NCBI RefSeq assembly: GCF_029227915.1
Contig: NC_079881.1
Coordinates: forward strand, 17,645,501 to 17,709,500
Origin: Hydractinia symbiolongicarpus
Lineage: Eukaryota; Cnidaria; Hydrozoa; Anthoathecata; Hydractiniidae
Direction of reading: 5' to 3'
Length of the DNA: 64,000 nucleotides
Shown here in pieces: positions 48,701 to 59,665 of this stretch. A model generated the notes under the pieces. It was not told the DNA's origin and made no database searches. It worked only from the letters and a program-made list of their open reading frames with translations. The translations under genes and the position numbers were made by a program. Within the stretch, counting starts at the first letter, position 1, and each line of letters starts with the position of its first letter.

Positions 48701-51700
48701 TCTTTTCATATAGGAATTGGTTATTGCTTTTTATGGTTTAATTGTCCAATTTGAGCATGCGTTCAGTGCAGTGGCTGTTCAATTTTTGGAAGAAGACCGT
48801 CAACGAGAAGTGTTTGGTTCCAGTCCTCGGGATCCTGAAACAAGGAAAGGATGGATTTTAGTTGCACAAGGAAATGAAGCAGCATTTATGACGAGCACAG
48901 ATAGTAGCACATTAAAACGACATGCATCTCATGCGCAAATCTCTCAACTTAGTCAATCTTGTAAGACTGGGTTGAATTTTATCTTAATTTATTGTTTTAC
49001 AGTACCCAAGATGTGGCATGACGCTTTTATTTCCCTGTGAAGACACGTATTCTTTTCTTATATATACCATCACTTTATATTAAAGAATAATGATTGGACT
49101 TTCAATTCTTCCATACTTTCAAATCTTTCATGTGATTTACATCTAGTAATCTTTTTACACCTGTGACATTACTTTCTGTTTATTATAGCCAAGCAATCCT
49201 TCAAACGTAGCGATAGTGCTAGTTCAATTGACAGTACGGACAGTATGTGGATGCGTAGTCAACAACGGTCGGTCTCATTGTCATCCACGACATCGTCTCT
49301 CAGGGAAACAGTCTATACAAGAGTCTGGAAGGTATTCGTTTATTCAGTAATTGTTGTTTTGCTGATATATTTTTTTCGTGATCGTTAAAAGTAAACAAAT
49401 CAGTAAGAATAATTACCACGCATAAAACATCACTGAAAGTGTGTTTTATTTGTAAATAGCGGGAGCACACAGGTAGTGTAAACACGTAGTGTGGTTGGTT
49501 CGTCTGTAGTTCACAGTTCTGGGTACCGTTGTTTGAATCTCGCTCGCTGCCGGGCAATATGCATAAAATAGTTCTATGTGTCTATGAGTTTAATTTAATT
49601 ACAATACAATTTCTTGGGCTCTTTTAATCTGAAAGAGCCTAAACTTGGCTTGAAATATCGACTTTAACGATGTCTTTGTGGTGGTGAAGCTTCAAAACGT
49701 GGATGCGTGCAGACGTAAAATTGTATTCTTTTAGCATGTGTGTTCTGTGCTCATTTGTGTTATTTAACTGTCGACTTCTTTTTTTAGGCCATGTTGAATT
49801 TATCAATAGATCCTTACAATGAAGTAGCCGACATGGCGAAGAAAGTTGTCAACACCATTACTGTGAAAGTAGGCGATTTATTTTAAGCTAATCCAACACG
49901 AAAATCTAGTCAAAAAATATTTTGTAAACTGTGAAATAAAAGTGAACTAAAACATAAGATTTGATTGTAGTGAAAAAACTACAAGGTTACCATTATAATC
50001 ACATACAATCTTTTCCCATGAAACAAGGTAATTTGACTTCAGATTGCAGTGTTCTTATTTTCTTCACATGTTAAACCCAGTTTTATTGTTATTATTTTTT
50101 TTGTTTGAGCATTTTAAATTTATTTTTGTACATTAGGCAACTTCTAAGTCCAAGTATTTATTTACAAGTACCTGTCAGCACCTGTTATTACCTGTCAGCA
50201 ACGTTTTATTTATAGGCAGCAATTTCAGTGCAACCACGATTGAGTTCAGCTTCATCCCTACCTGCTTCACCCAACACTTCAGATGAAAGTCCATTGACCA
50301 TGAAAAGGTATATCGGTTGGGTTAGCTACACACCTTCAATCAAGAAAAATATTCTATTAGAAAACATTTGAAAATTTTGATTTTCACGTCAATAGCGACA
50401 CCACCCCCATCAACTCATAAATTTTGGCTACTCTTTTCTTTATCTGATTTTTTTGTTTTCACTTTCTCCGCTCTAGGGCTTGAAATGATTTGAAAAACAA
50501 GGACTAGAAGATCAGATTCGGAAAATATATGCCATATTAATATAACTCACTAGTCGTTAGCCTTTGAGAAATCCATGGAAATCATTAAAAGTATATCGCA
50601 TTTGCTAATTTATCCAAAAGTATTTCGTGATTTCTTAACATTAAATCAGTCCGTGTGACAAAAAAAAGCAAGTAACATGTAATTTTTGCGCGTGTTGTTC
50701 CCGCGAAATCAATTTGAACATATTTAGCGAGTATTAACTTACACAAGTTTAAACATCCCGCATTTAAACTAGAACATGCACCTAATTTAGGTATTAAATT
50801 CCGTGCAATAACGAACTTTTTCCTTGAAGGCACCAAATTTCGCAAATTCTCGCGTGAATATTAGTATCGCGCGATAGACGCGATTAACTATGTTTTTGAG
50901 AATTTTTTTAAAGCTCTGTTTTTTTAATATATTTTTTTAGTTCTACTGTTTCTCTTCGCCCGGTGAGATCTGTACCAACCACTCCGGATGCAAGTCGGCT
51001 CGCCCGGTTGAGTGTTAGTAACGCTGCCATGTATAAACCTCACTCTATCGAATTTTCCACCAAGAGAAAAATATTTGATAAAGGTTACTGATTTTGTTGA
51101 TTTATCTTGCCATGGTAATATCTTGCCTTTCTTATTCAAATTAATAATCTAATCTAGCACTGCCACGCCTCAAAATTCGTAAATCCTCATCAATTTTGAA
51201 ATGTCTACTTAAAACTTCTCCAAAAGTTGACTTTTTAATAACTTTCTTCTAAACGTATTTTTATCTTCCAAGTGCATAGAAATGTTACATGAGTACAAAA
51301 ATAATTTGTTCTTCACTCATGAACATACATTTTAAAACTCCTCAAATATTCTCAATTTTTTTGGGAATAAAAATGTTCTCAAATCTCACTGGCAGAAAAA
51401 AAGTCAGAAAATTCTAATCAAATCCTGAAATCTCCTTGAACGAGACTTTTAAAAAAGAGTGGCACGCCTTTAAACACTTCATTTGCCGTCGCGGCAGAAA
51501 ATATCATTAGGTGAAGCTCAAATAACTTAAAATAAATAAATATAACAATAATATCACGTAGAACATTAATTTCACAAAGGCACTGCCTTACCTAAACAGT
51601 TATTTTTTCTATGTTGTGGTTCCCTAGCTATGTTAATGTTAGTAGCTGATGTTCTTGCAAGGAGAAATTGTTTCACGTGCATGTTCCGTAGAACAAATGT

Positions 51701-54700
51701 ACATCTTTTCTGACGTGTATTTGTCAATTTTCAGGACCAGATGTGCTTCCGTCGCACGACGAGGATGATGGTAGCGATTCTGATGACGACAGTCCCATTA
51801 TGAAACCAATTTTAGTCAAAACTGCTTTCTACTATTGGTGTTGCGGGTACTTCGCACAGTCTCTTATGAAACCTTCTGATGATCTGGACCCGAACAGTCC
51901 ACAGAGGATTGAGAGAGAATGGCGCTTCTTGCGAAATTGCAAAGTCCGGCAATTATCATTGAAGCAACTCCAACAAACACGTATACTCATTTTCTTATTT
52001 TTTATTTTCGTTTTTTAAATGGCAAAAATTATTTTTTCTTTTATACACCGTCCTCATATTTACGCCCTTTTTAAATGCCGTCATTTTCGCGCTTTCCTCA
52101 AAATAGCGTCATCCCCCCCCCCCCCCCCCCCCCCTCAAAATAACGTGATGTTAAAATCAATAATTTTTGTATTCATTTTTTTAGCACCCACTCGATTAGA
52201 CGACGAGATATTCATTAATAAAAACGCCAATCCACCAGGGGTCATTAAATTCCACCCATATCTCCCGCATTTAGCCGTTTCTGATAAAACCGGTGTGTCC
52301 ATATGGAATTATGAGCTTGGCTCTAAAGTCAACCATTTTAATAATGGTAACCCTAAGACATCGCGCATCACCTCGATGGATTTACTAAATTCCCACGATT
52401 TGTCGCTCCTCCTGACAGGTTCTGGTAAGCAACTTAAATTCTGTTATCAATGTTCACTCAAAGATCTGGTTGAACGCGCAAAAAAGGGGGAGGAACAAAA
52501 AATTCAGCAAGCAGCAGCTGTTTAACATTCGTCTGCAGTCAAAAGTTTAAGAGGAAAATGTGTTTGTTTGACTACACGTTTTATTCACAAACAGGATCAA
52601 TTTGCTGAATTCTGTAATTTACAGGATCTTTTGCTTATGTTTTGCTTGTTAACTATCTACTTTGAGTAGCTAAATTTAACTGTTTGCTAGACTAGGATAG
52701 ATTCAGTTTGTCTTACGAAACACAAGTTACATTTTAGAACAAGAAAAGCCTTGGAAAGCCAATTGGTATTTTTTTAATCACCGTTTACCTCAATTTTTGA
52801 TGGTTTTTTTCTGACTCGCTAGGCTGCCTGTTGGTTTTACGCTCCTTTGTTTTTTATGTATGTACGCGTAAAATGAGATATGTTAGATCTGAACTTTTAT
52901 TGTTTTTTCTTCTGCAGATGACGGTGCTGTTCGTGTGTGGAGAAATTATTGTGATGACGATGATGGACGGATAAGTCTTGTGACTGCATGGTCCGCGCTA
53001 TCAAGCATGATTCCTTTGTACAGAGGTGAGTGGTTCTGCTAGATGAAACATTTGCCTGTACTTCTTTAATTGTGGTAGACAACTCTTGTGTTTGGAGATG
53101 AAACATATATTTTTGGTTTTGGTTCGGTGAGAAGTTGCCGCCCAAAAGATTTAGATAGCTTTGCCTTATTTTAATATCTCAGCCAGAGTGATGTGAGAAT
53201 GGGGCACTATTGGAGTCTCGAGAGTACGTGCTATATTTGTAAAAAAATTTTAGTCAGGTGAATTATTTCGGTAAGAATTGTTGATTTCCAATAACACAGG
53301 AGTGCGCTGGTCCTGGAAATTCCCTAAGAATCTTGAAAATGGCTTATACCTTATCGGTGAAAAATAAATTTACGTTTTATATTCTTATTTTGCTGCAGTT
53401 GACTTAATGCTAAAGATGCTTAAGATGCGAAGGTGTCTTTAAACTATAAATAGAAAATACTGCCAAAAAAAATACTAATTCGTCGGTTAAATTTATTCGT
53501 CGGTGACTAACCTGTTATATTTTACTTTTAGGGACTGGGTCGGGCCTCGTTACGGACTGGGAGCAACAATCAGGAATGCTGCTAGCGTCTGGTGACGTCC
53601 GGATTATTCGAGTTTGGGATGCGCATAGGGAAATGAAAGTGCAGGTTGAAATAATTTGTTTCTTTGTGATTTATCTTACAACCGTCCATGAAAATCGCGC
53701 GTAACACAGGGTTTCTTTTTTTATTTGTGTAAAAATGCACGATAAAAAGGGTTGCCATAGCTCCTCCAAAATCCCTAATTCTCATGAATTTTGATGAGTC
53801 TTTGGAACTCGCCAGATGCTCCTCTATAAGCATAGACTTTTTGGCAACTTTTTTCTGCTCAAATATTTCTGTGTTTCACAATGCATAGACACGCTATACG
53901 GGTGTAGTGACAGTTCGTTTTTCACTTCTCAATTAAATATAAAATAACTCGCTTGTTTTAACCAAAGTACTTCCTTCTCGATAACAATTGCGGAACGTGG
54001 AATTAGAAGGTTTACAGAACATCAATCTATTCTTATGTTACGTAGGATATTCCAACGGGAGCCGACAGTTGCGTGACCAGTATGACGTGTGATACTGTCA
54101 ATCAATCATTACTCGTCGCCGGTTTGGGTGATGGTTCTGTTAGAATATACGATCGAAGATTGCCTCCCAGTGATTGGTATGAGTTTCTCTTGTCGTGCTT
54201 CTTGGGGAAAGGTCTGATTGACGTGTTTCCTAGTTCTGAGTAGAAAGTACCCGTACTAAGTAACAAATAAAAGTTTGTGTTTCACAAAACAGTTTTTGGA
54301 TTATGTTTCTGTTTTGCTCTTAGCCGCGTGATGACGCTGCGTGAACATGAAGGCTGGGTGGTAAATGTGTTGCTAAGCAACAAGAACGATGGAAACATCA
54401 TCAGTGGAAGGTGAGCACTTGACACTATCAATATTGGCTGGGTTGTATTTTGAGTTTAGAAATGACTGTCTTTCTTTGTGTTCTGTCTAGTTGAGCATCT
54501 GCTGTTAGTTTAAAGAAATTTAATTGCGTTGTAAATAAAGTATAAGGTATCCAACAAAAGGGATTAACCTCACTGACTTCCCATTATAGTTTACCTGGCC
54601 AGGGAGTATTAAAAATGTTAAATATGGGCCGCTAAATCCCAAATAGGAATTTCATTTTGGTGGTCTTAGATATTATTGAAATGTTATTTCTTCACAACTT

Positions 54701-56364
54701 ACGTAAAATGGGCTATAAGTCCCATATTTTGTAGTGGATATAATTAGCTTCTCTAATAAACTTCGTTTAAGAAAATAGTTGTTTAACGGCTACTGACAAC
54801 GCTTGATTACACCCTGCTGTGGTTAACAAGTAAATTAGATAATTTTTCGGCAGAAATTTTATCAGATACAGAAATGGAAGGTTTTGCGAATGACCAATTT
54901 TGGACCAACTCCACGAAATAAAATCCGCAAAAATACCTTTGCAAGAATCCTTTCTGCAAATAATTTGCTGCTGTCTTTGCTACATTGGATTAAAAATCTG
55001 ATCTGGTCTGACTATCATCAGTCTTTATTGTTTGTTTGTTGTTGTTGTTGTCTTTGTTTTTAAGCCTTCACTCGTTTTATTTCGTAGCGTGGGTGGCGAC
55101 ATTAAGTTCTGGGAACCAAGAACAACATCGTCAGTGAAAACTATCAACAATACAGTTTCTAGTCTCACGTCACTTGATGTCCACCAGCAAGCAGATTTAA
55201 TAGCATGGTAAACACTAATTTTTGTGCTTTAACACGGTTACATTAGGTACTTCCTCGTATGTATTTATGGTTGGAAACTCCGCCTAAGTTCTTTCTTAGT
55301 TTTTCTAATTCACGTCGGCAATCGGAAATTTCCAGCGCGAAAGCCGACGCGTTCAAAAAGCAACCATGTAAATAAGAATCACGTCGCCGAAAAGTATCGA
55401 CTTTAGCACATCTGAATTAGAAAGATTGTGCAGATAATCTATGTCTTCAAAAATGTATAATGTGCATAGTTTAAGTCTGTGTATTATTTAGTGGATCAGC
55501 CAATCAGAACATAAAGGTATTAAATCTGGAGGGAGAAGTGCTTAGCAACATCCGATACCACGACGGGTTTATCGGGCAAAGAATCGGACCATTGAGTTGT
55601 CTTGCGTTCCATCCTTTCTGGGTAAGTGTTCTATCGAGTGCTTTCAACAGACATGAATCCATTGTCCGAGAAAGTCTGGATTATTTTTGGATATATTTCT
55701 TCCATATAAAAGCGCATCTCGTGCATCTATATAAAATTGCGTTCCATCCGTACCAGATAAGTGGTGAGTACTGGGTGCGTCCAACAGACATGAATTCATC
55801 GTCAAAGAAAGTCTGGACAAACATTGTATATTTTGGTATACAATTAGAAGCATTGTGTTTCCATTGTAAGCGGAGATGGTTTAGTGGTAGCGCATTCGAC
55901 TTGGTGATAAGGTTTAAGGTTCGAGTCCCCTCTCCGGCGCAATTTAAATGCAGTGTTGTCTGCCCATTTGGTGCCATTTACTGACCGCTAACCTGTTTGT
56001 GTGGCAGGCAAGCAAGTTAGGGCAATTCTATACGTATCTCTGGCGGTAATGTAACATAGTTACAGTCGGAGGGGAGGAAGAGACAACCGTTATGATGGAA
56101 TCTCCATGAACGTTAAAACTTCTCGTTAAACTACGTATTTTAACTGCGATTTTAACTTGGAAATACCATCCTATATTTAGGGTTTAAACTTTAATCGAGT
56201 TTGAAACAATGTATTGATCATCAAATAAATTTAAAGGTGCAAGTGTATAAGTATTTAATGTTTCTATTCAGCCGTATCTAGCAGCGGGCAGTACCGATAG
56301 TTTTCTATCTATGTATGCTTCACAAAAACCAATCGCGTTACGACTACATGAACTTGGTATATGA
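29750..56364 (+). CDS. RPTOR: Raptor, regulatory-associated protein of mTOR
   Basis: Raptor is the scaffold of mTOR complex 1; it binds substrates through their TOS motifs and helps place the complex on lysosomes. I assembled 32 exons whose phases agree at all 31 junctions. They total 3945 coding bases, 1314 residues plus TGA, against about 1335 in human. The N-terminal caspase-like (RNC) domain, the HEAT region, a divergent serine-rich linker and the C-terminal WD40 propeller are all complete. The start ATG at 29750 precedes the acidic [13 protein letters not shown], then [19 protein letters not shown], strongly conserved among raptors. Introns 1 and 2 are 6.7 and 5.5 kb and loaded with transposons; the others are mostly under 1.5 kb. 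All introns are GT-AG except intron 17 (GC-AG). Exon coordinates are in the block entries. No lesion is seen, so the gene looks functional. Confidence 0.97.
30029..30782. mobile_element. Foldback element with palindromic CCAGTCTTAAGACTGG modules
   Basis: The ends CTGTTCTGCCCAATCTTGG (30029) and the complement ending at 30782 are inverted repeats. Each end also carries extra copies of GCCCAATCTT and of the 16-base palindrome CCAGTCTTAAGACTGG (perfect at about 30105, 30697 and 30717, with a variant near 30056). No open frame of note. It lies 120 bp into RPTOR intron 1. The terminal arrays look like clustered transposase-binding sites; the target duplication (perhaps TT) is unclear. Confidence 0.75.
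31541..31918. mobile_element. 378-bp MITE, PIF/Harbinger-like, TAA target duplication
   Basis: GGGGCTG at 31541 and CAGCCCC ending at 31918 form short inverted ends, each flanked by TAA (31538-31540 and 31919-31921). Three-base TWA duplications with G-rich ends are the pattern of PIF/Harbinger elements. No coding capacity. It lies in RPTOR intron 1. Confidence 0.65.
32163..32670 (+). mobile_element. Split fragment of the tRNA-SINE family
   Basis: A head-like piece (GCTTAGTGGTTCTAACTCTC, 32170-32215) and a body-like piece (GTAGCCCCGGGTTAACCC through CACACTGTGGGCTATTGAAT, 32576-32650) both match the SINE at 8905-9275, separated by about 360 bp with no recognisable ends. It could be one old interrupted copy or two fragments. 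Confidence 0.5.
34571..35190. repeat. 53-bp minisatellite, about 12 copies
   Basis: The unit contains ATCGTAGAAAACGAAAAGAT followed by CGCCGTAGATCGTTTAAAAA and a short A-rich end. Copies start near 34571, 34624, 34677 and so on to about 35151. Fifty-three is not a multiple of three, and no long frame survives it. It fills the left third of the PIF-like element. Confidence 0.92.
35258..36040. repeat. Nested inverted pair GAATTTCCGCGC ... GCGCGGAAATTC
   Basis: A perfect 12-base inverted pair stands at 35258-35269 and 36029-36040 inside the PIF-like element. The segment it brackets contains the 128-bp tandem repeat. It may be a further inserted element, but no target duplication is clear. Confidence 0.5.
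35428..35795. repeat. Tandem repeat, about 2.8 copies of a 127-129 bp unit
   Basis: The phrase CAAAATTTGGCACAGTTAAC recurs at 35450, 35577 and (mutated) 35706, followed each time by AGTATGCTGAACATGATGGT. Divergence between copies is moderate. Confidence 0.9.
36891..37931. mobile_element. Non-autonomous hAT-like element, 1.04 kb, 5-bp target duplication
   Basis: CAGGGGCAGATACAGG at 36891 and the complement of CAGGGGTGGATTCACA ending at 37931 are inverted ends like those of the 4.4-kb hAT at 6948. TCACA flanks both sides (36886-36890 and 37932-37936). It begins 139 bp after RPTOR exon 2. The 97-codon open frame near its left end looks like chance. Confidence 0.75.
39170..41450 (-). pseudogene. 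5'-truncated non-LTR retrotransposon (endonuclease and reverse transcriptase), decayed
   Basis: Read on the minus strand: end of an APE-type endonuclease (VSVYAPQ-like [17 protein letters not shown] and [14 protein letters not shown], 41450-41115), a linker region (40843-40409), and a reverse transcriptase (40473-39434) with [47 protein letters not shown] and the YADD box. A C-terminal piece, [20 protein letters not shown] then [10 protein letters not shown], follows at 39437-39237. At least four frameshifts break it. The clade (RTE-like or CR1/L2-like) I leave open. It is antisense to RPTOR, in intron 2. Confidence 0.88.
41790..42158. mobile_element. MITE copy B, uninterrupted, opposite orientation to copy A
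   Basis: Its right end reads CTTATTGATAGG (42147-42158), the complement of the copy A end. Its body matches copy A along its length in reverse orientation. The left end is less certain. It lies about 100 bp upstream of RPTOR exon 3 and preserves the empty site of the PIF-like element. Confidence 0.8.
46211..47887 (+). CDS. RPTOR: RPTOR exons 12-18: HEAT-repeat region
   Basis: Exons: 46211-46388, 46465-46548, 46631-46741, 46842-46916, 47017-47082, 47294-47485 and 47744-47887, residues about 374 to 657. They encode the armadillo/HEAT solenoid that contacts m[23 protein letters not shown] in exon 13, [11 protein letters not shown] in exon 14, LADPYMP in exon 15, [20 protein letters not shown] in exon 17 and [17 protein letters not shown] in exon 18. 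Exon 17 ends CCT GAG and the intron starts GCATGT, a GC-AG intron; the frame requires this junction. Confidence 0.96.
48045..48142 (+). mobile_element. SINE or LINE 3' tail with CCATGCTAGCATGGAAAACG
   Basis: The stretch CCCGTCCAACCCATGCTAGC, ATGGAAAACGGACGTTAA and a run of ATGATGATAATG units is a 3' tail I know from invertebrate SINEs, including those described from cephalopods. It holds a 14-base palindrome, CCATGCTAGCATGG. The 5' part of the element is not recognisable. It lies in RPTOR intron 18. Confidence 0.6.
48714..51980 (+). CDS. RPTOR: RPTOR exons 19-24: end of HEAT region and phospho-regulated linker
   Basis: Exons: 48714-48960, 49189-49331, 49788-49868, 50216-50307, 50941-51083 and 51735-51980, residues about 658 to 974. 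The first part still aligns with human raptor ([20 protein letters not shown]). The linker is serine-rich and divergent: [14 protein letters not shown] and [13 protein letters not shown] occupy the place of the AMPK and other kinase sites of mammalian raptor, but exact site conservation is not evident. Exon 21 ([20 protein letters not shown]) and the RKIFDKG and EREWRFLRN segments of exons 23-24 are conserved again. Confidence 0.93.
52113..52134 (+). repeat. Run of 22 cytosines between short direct repeats
   Basis: A C22 run in RPTOR intron 24 is bordered by CCTCAAAATAGCGTCAT on the left and CCTCAAAATAACGTGAT on the right. Polymerase slippage makes the exact length unreliable in assemblies. 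Confidence 0.85.
52185..56364 (+). CDS. RPTOR: RPTOR exons 25-32: C-terminal WD40 propeller
   Basis: Exons: 52185-52424, 52918-53025, 53532-53644, 54046-54176, 54324-54410, 55088-55207, 55492-55621 and 56272-56364, residues about 975 to 1314. They form the seven-bladed propeller: [65 protein letters not shown] and CLAFHPFW are typical WD repeat strands. The last exon contains [15 protein letters not shown] and ends with TGA at 56362-56364. The 57-100 kb-scale introns seen in vertebrates are absent; these introns are 0.3 to 0.7 kb. Confidence 0.96.
55866..56110 (+). mobile_element. tRNA-related SINE (second family) in RPTOR intron 31
   Basis: The head has an A box (TGGTTTAGTGGTAGCGC), a B box (GGTTCGAGTCC) and a nearly complete acceptor-stem pair (GCGGAGA with TCTCCGG). 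The anticodon arm does not fold convincingly, and about 150 bp of non-tRNA sequence follow (GGCAGGCAAGCAAGTTAGGG), so this is a SINE or tRNA pseudogene rather than a working tRNA. Its body differs from the SINE at 8905. Confidence 0.65.
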
Positions 56365-59300
56365 TTTAAACATGGTACGTTTGAAAAATAATTGGAACAT
56401 GGTGCAACGCCTAATATATGATCCTCACATGGTACGCTGGGTATATGCTCTGAATACGGTGGAAAAAATTGTAAGTCAAAACCGGAATGTTATTCGGGCA
56501 TTGATGATTATCGCAAAGAGGAATCGAGAATTAGAGTTATTCGGATTAACGAAAAACCAATCCGGGTTTTATACACCAAGTTAAAATCGAGTCTGGCTGC
56601 CAAGTTTATGCGGAGATAAGTCCTGGGATTAAATTCTGTTTTCGTGTCGTGTTGTATGATATCAAGTGCTAGTGCTACCCCCGTCCAACATTTTCAGTAT
56701 GAAATGCACCCTTTTTTCAAATAAAAATATACCTTTAAAAACTACTAGAGGTCATTTTTTTGTGATTAAGTTTTCGCGAAAATATAACCAAAATTCAATA
56801 ATAAGTAACCATCTTTCCAATGTATAATCTCAATATATCATATACAAATATTTGTTTTTTTCTGTGATACTCTGTGTAAATAGTTTTTTAACAGTGCTAA
56901 GGTTGAGATTTGGGTCGAAACTTAAGCAATGCACCTTTCCTGAATTTTATAAATTATAATAATTATGATGTCATCTAAAATTTAAGAATGGTTCTTTGCT
57001 CTTCTAATAAGAATATCCAGATAGAATATTAAATTATCATGACAATTTTAATATAGCAATATAATATTCTGGTTGGATTTCATTTAGATTTGAAGAAAAT
57101 AATTATTTTAAAAACGAGGCTATTCTTAGGAAGCTCGGCAATATGAAGGGTTTGACCGTAACTTTCAGCCAGTAATGAGGCACTTAACGAAAAGAAATAT
57201 TTATCACCGTGTAAGCATAGACTTGATACGCTCCTAAACCTGACACAATTTTTTATATGAACAACCTTAGTCATTCAGTGACACTTGATCACTATTTTGT
57301 ACACTTCGTTGAAATTAGCTATTTTACAATTTTTGATGACATATGGCGTCATGTTTATATTACTGACGTCATGTATATAATAATTGTAAATATATCTATA
57401 TATATATATATTTTGGAATGGTTATAATTTGTAATCAGAAATATTTTTTCCTCAGGGAGATAAATTAACAAGTCTTTGGATTTTTCGGAAGGGTTTTAAA
57501 CTGTGAGGCGTGTGTTAGGGATTTCTGGGTGACTATGGAACACACCTGCGAGACTGTTGAAGTTGTTAAATTTTCTTGGGTGACTATTGGATTCACCTGC
57601 GTGACTGTTAAATCCACCTGCGTGACGGGTAAATTTACCTGCGTGACTATTGAATTTATTTGCGCGACTGTTTAATGCAGGTACCTAGTTTTTGGTGTTT
57701 GATTGGGTTGTTTACAATTTATCAAGCTTCGGTTTAGAATTCAATGGTTTTTTTAAAAAGAAATAGCAGTGATACATCGAAGAAGGCTAATTCGGAAGAG
57801 GCGTATTAACTCACAAGTAAAAGCGTAATGGGGGAAGGAGGGGAAGTTTACAAGTTCCCGTTTTAGCAATTGTTTTACCTACTGCAAAGAATTCATAGAA
57901 TGAGACGTTTTTGCAAGTGTTCAAGAAATTTAAGTTCATAATGCGAAGTTTTTTCATTATGCAATGTTTATTTTTTTGCTTTTTAAAGGGTACTGTCCAG
58001 TAAAATATAATAAAAAAAGTAGCCTGAACTGAATTGCATTTTTCTATTTTTTTTTTGCGAAAATATAAGTAATTATATTTCTAAAGTTTTACAACTCGAA
58101 TAATATTTCCTTTATGTTTATAAATTTTTCATATCGCACGTTCTCGAAAGCAAATTTATACTGAAGCCATTCTACATGAAAGGGAGGCTAAAATAATATT
58201 TTTGTTGTGACGTAAGCGTTGGGTTCTCGGCGAATCAAAACATTGTAAGTAGAAAATGATTGTTTTACTCTGAACAATATTTAATTTCAAAGCATGCAAA
58301 TTACTTTCTAAGATAGAACTTATTTCCTTGTCCACACAAACAGAATGTCTGTCTCTACACAAATTAAAGTAGATTATTTTAAAGCTGCTTTATTATTTGT
58401 GCCGATACTGAGACCAGACGCAGGTAAGATTATTTACGGAAAAGTATATCTACGCAGACATCCGTTGGAGTGGCCAATGCTCAAAGGCAGACAGCATCTT
58501 GCGATGATGAAATGAAAAAATCTGACGCGGCATTACAAGTTAAATTCCTTGACGAATCTGAATCATTATTTGTAATATACCAAACTATCAACTGTTGTTG
58601 TCATATCGTACATATATCGTACTCCAGTAAACCGACCAGCGAAAGAAGAAATTATAGAAAATACAAACGCGTTAAATAAATTGTGTTTTTTGTACCTTTA
58701 TACTTCCTCGGCAATTATAAACCTCGTTCCCAGTACCCCTATTCTATTACCAAAGCTTCCTCAATTAGCGAACAAAAAGAAATACTTGATTCGAGGTTAT
58801 TCATATTTATACTATTGTACCGTAATGCTTCGAATAAATGCCCAATAAATTCCCCCAGAAAAAGATTATACTGCACGTGCATTAAAATTGTTTAAATAAC
58901 ACTTGGGGCATGAAGAAAAAACCCCAGTAAATTTGGACCTGCTATGGTTTCCAATTGTTTTGTCAAATGAAGAAATTATATACAATTAAATCCATGATAA
59001 AATGTCTGTTCCGTCTGTAAGTGCAGTTTTGCAGACTTGACTCATCCGTGCTCCGTCGGAGTTCACCTCTGCATAAGTTAAGAAGCGCATAGCTGGATTT
59101 CTTGTGTAAGACCTGGTTACCAACGACGAAGGGGCCAGGCAAAAGAGATTCATGTCTACGTAGTTCTTTTAACTAAGTCAGGAGTCGGTGAATTAGCTAG
59201 GATGGTCAGGTTGGCTATGAATTGGCTTGCTCGTGGATGAAAAGGATCAGCACTTTTCGATAATTCTGAGATCTAAAAGTGTCCGACCAAGACGGAAATC

Positions 59301-59405
59301 TATCAACGTTTTGTCCGACGAAAGTTCTAAACGAGCTAAGGATATGTCCGAAAAAACTGGAAATGTGGCAGGCATTTTATCTGACGAGACTCCAAAAATT
59401 ATTTC
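56365..59405. other. 3' flank of RPTOR; no supported gene
   Basis: The RPTOR 3' UTR and polyadenylation site should lie in the first part; several AATAAA-like motifs occur but I cannot choose one. A minisatellite lies at 57525. Short open frames at 58344-58680 and 59227-59410 lack convincing support. Confidence 0.5.
57525..57680. repeat. Minisatellite, about 5 copies of a 30-bp unit
   Basis: The phrase CACCTGCGTGACTGTTAAAT recurs with substitutions (CACCTGCGAGACTGTTGAA, TACCTGCGTGACTATTGAAT, TTTGCGCGACTGTTTAAT). It is intergenic. Confidence 0.85.
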
Positions 59406-59410
59406 GAGGG

Positions 59411-59571
59411 TATTATGGAGCTTCACACAGAGAATACAAGTAATGTCTTTCGTATTATATTCTCGACATAAACTAACTCTAGATACAAAAATACAGGTTT
59501 ATATACAAACACGTGACACACAGTATAAAACACAGACTCACGAACCACAGTACTAAACATAGAACATAACA
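59411..59571 (-). repeat. 3' LTR of the Gypsy element
   Basis: 161 bp, bordered inside by the polypurine tract at 59572-59580 and outside by the target duplication GAGGG. Confidence 0.93.
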
Positions 59572-59665
59572 TCTCCCGAGTGCTACATTAAAACATAAAT
59601 CGACTCGTCCAGTAATATAATGTCCACACGAAATCATGTAAAAATGTTTAACTGTTATCTCATTT

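Noticed and set aside
49490-49560. tRNA-like B box (GTTTGAATCTC) in RPTOR intron 20
   Set aside because: No A box or stems could be matched confidently; at most an old SINE fragment.
55681-55984. Open frames on both strands around 55538-55984
   Set aside because: They cover RPTOR exon 31, its intron and the tRNA-SINE. Only the exon portion 55492-55621 is coding.
58344-58679. Short plus-strand frames (MSVSTQIKVDYF at 58344, MANAQRQ-type at 58470) with a GTAAG-like donor between them
   Set aside because: Phases do not join and no family resemblance was seen. Support is too weak for a gene call.
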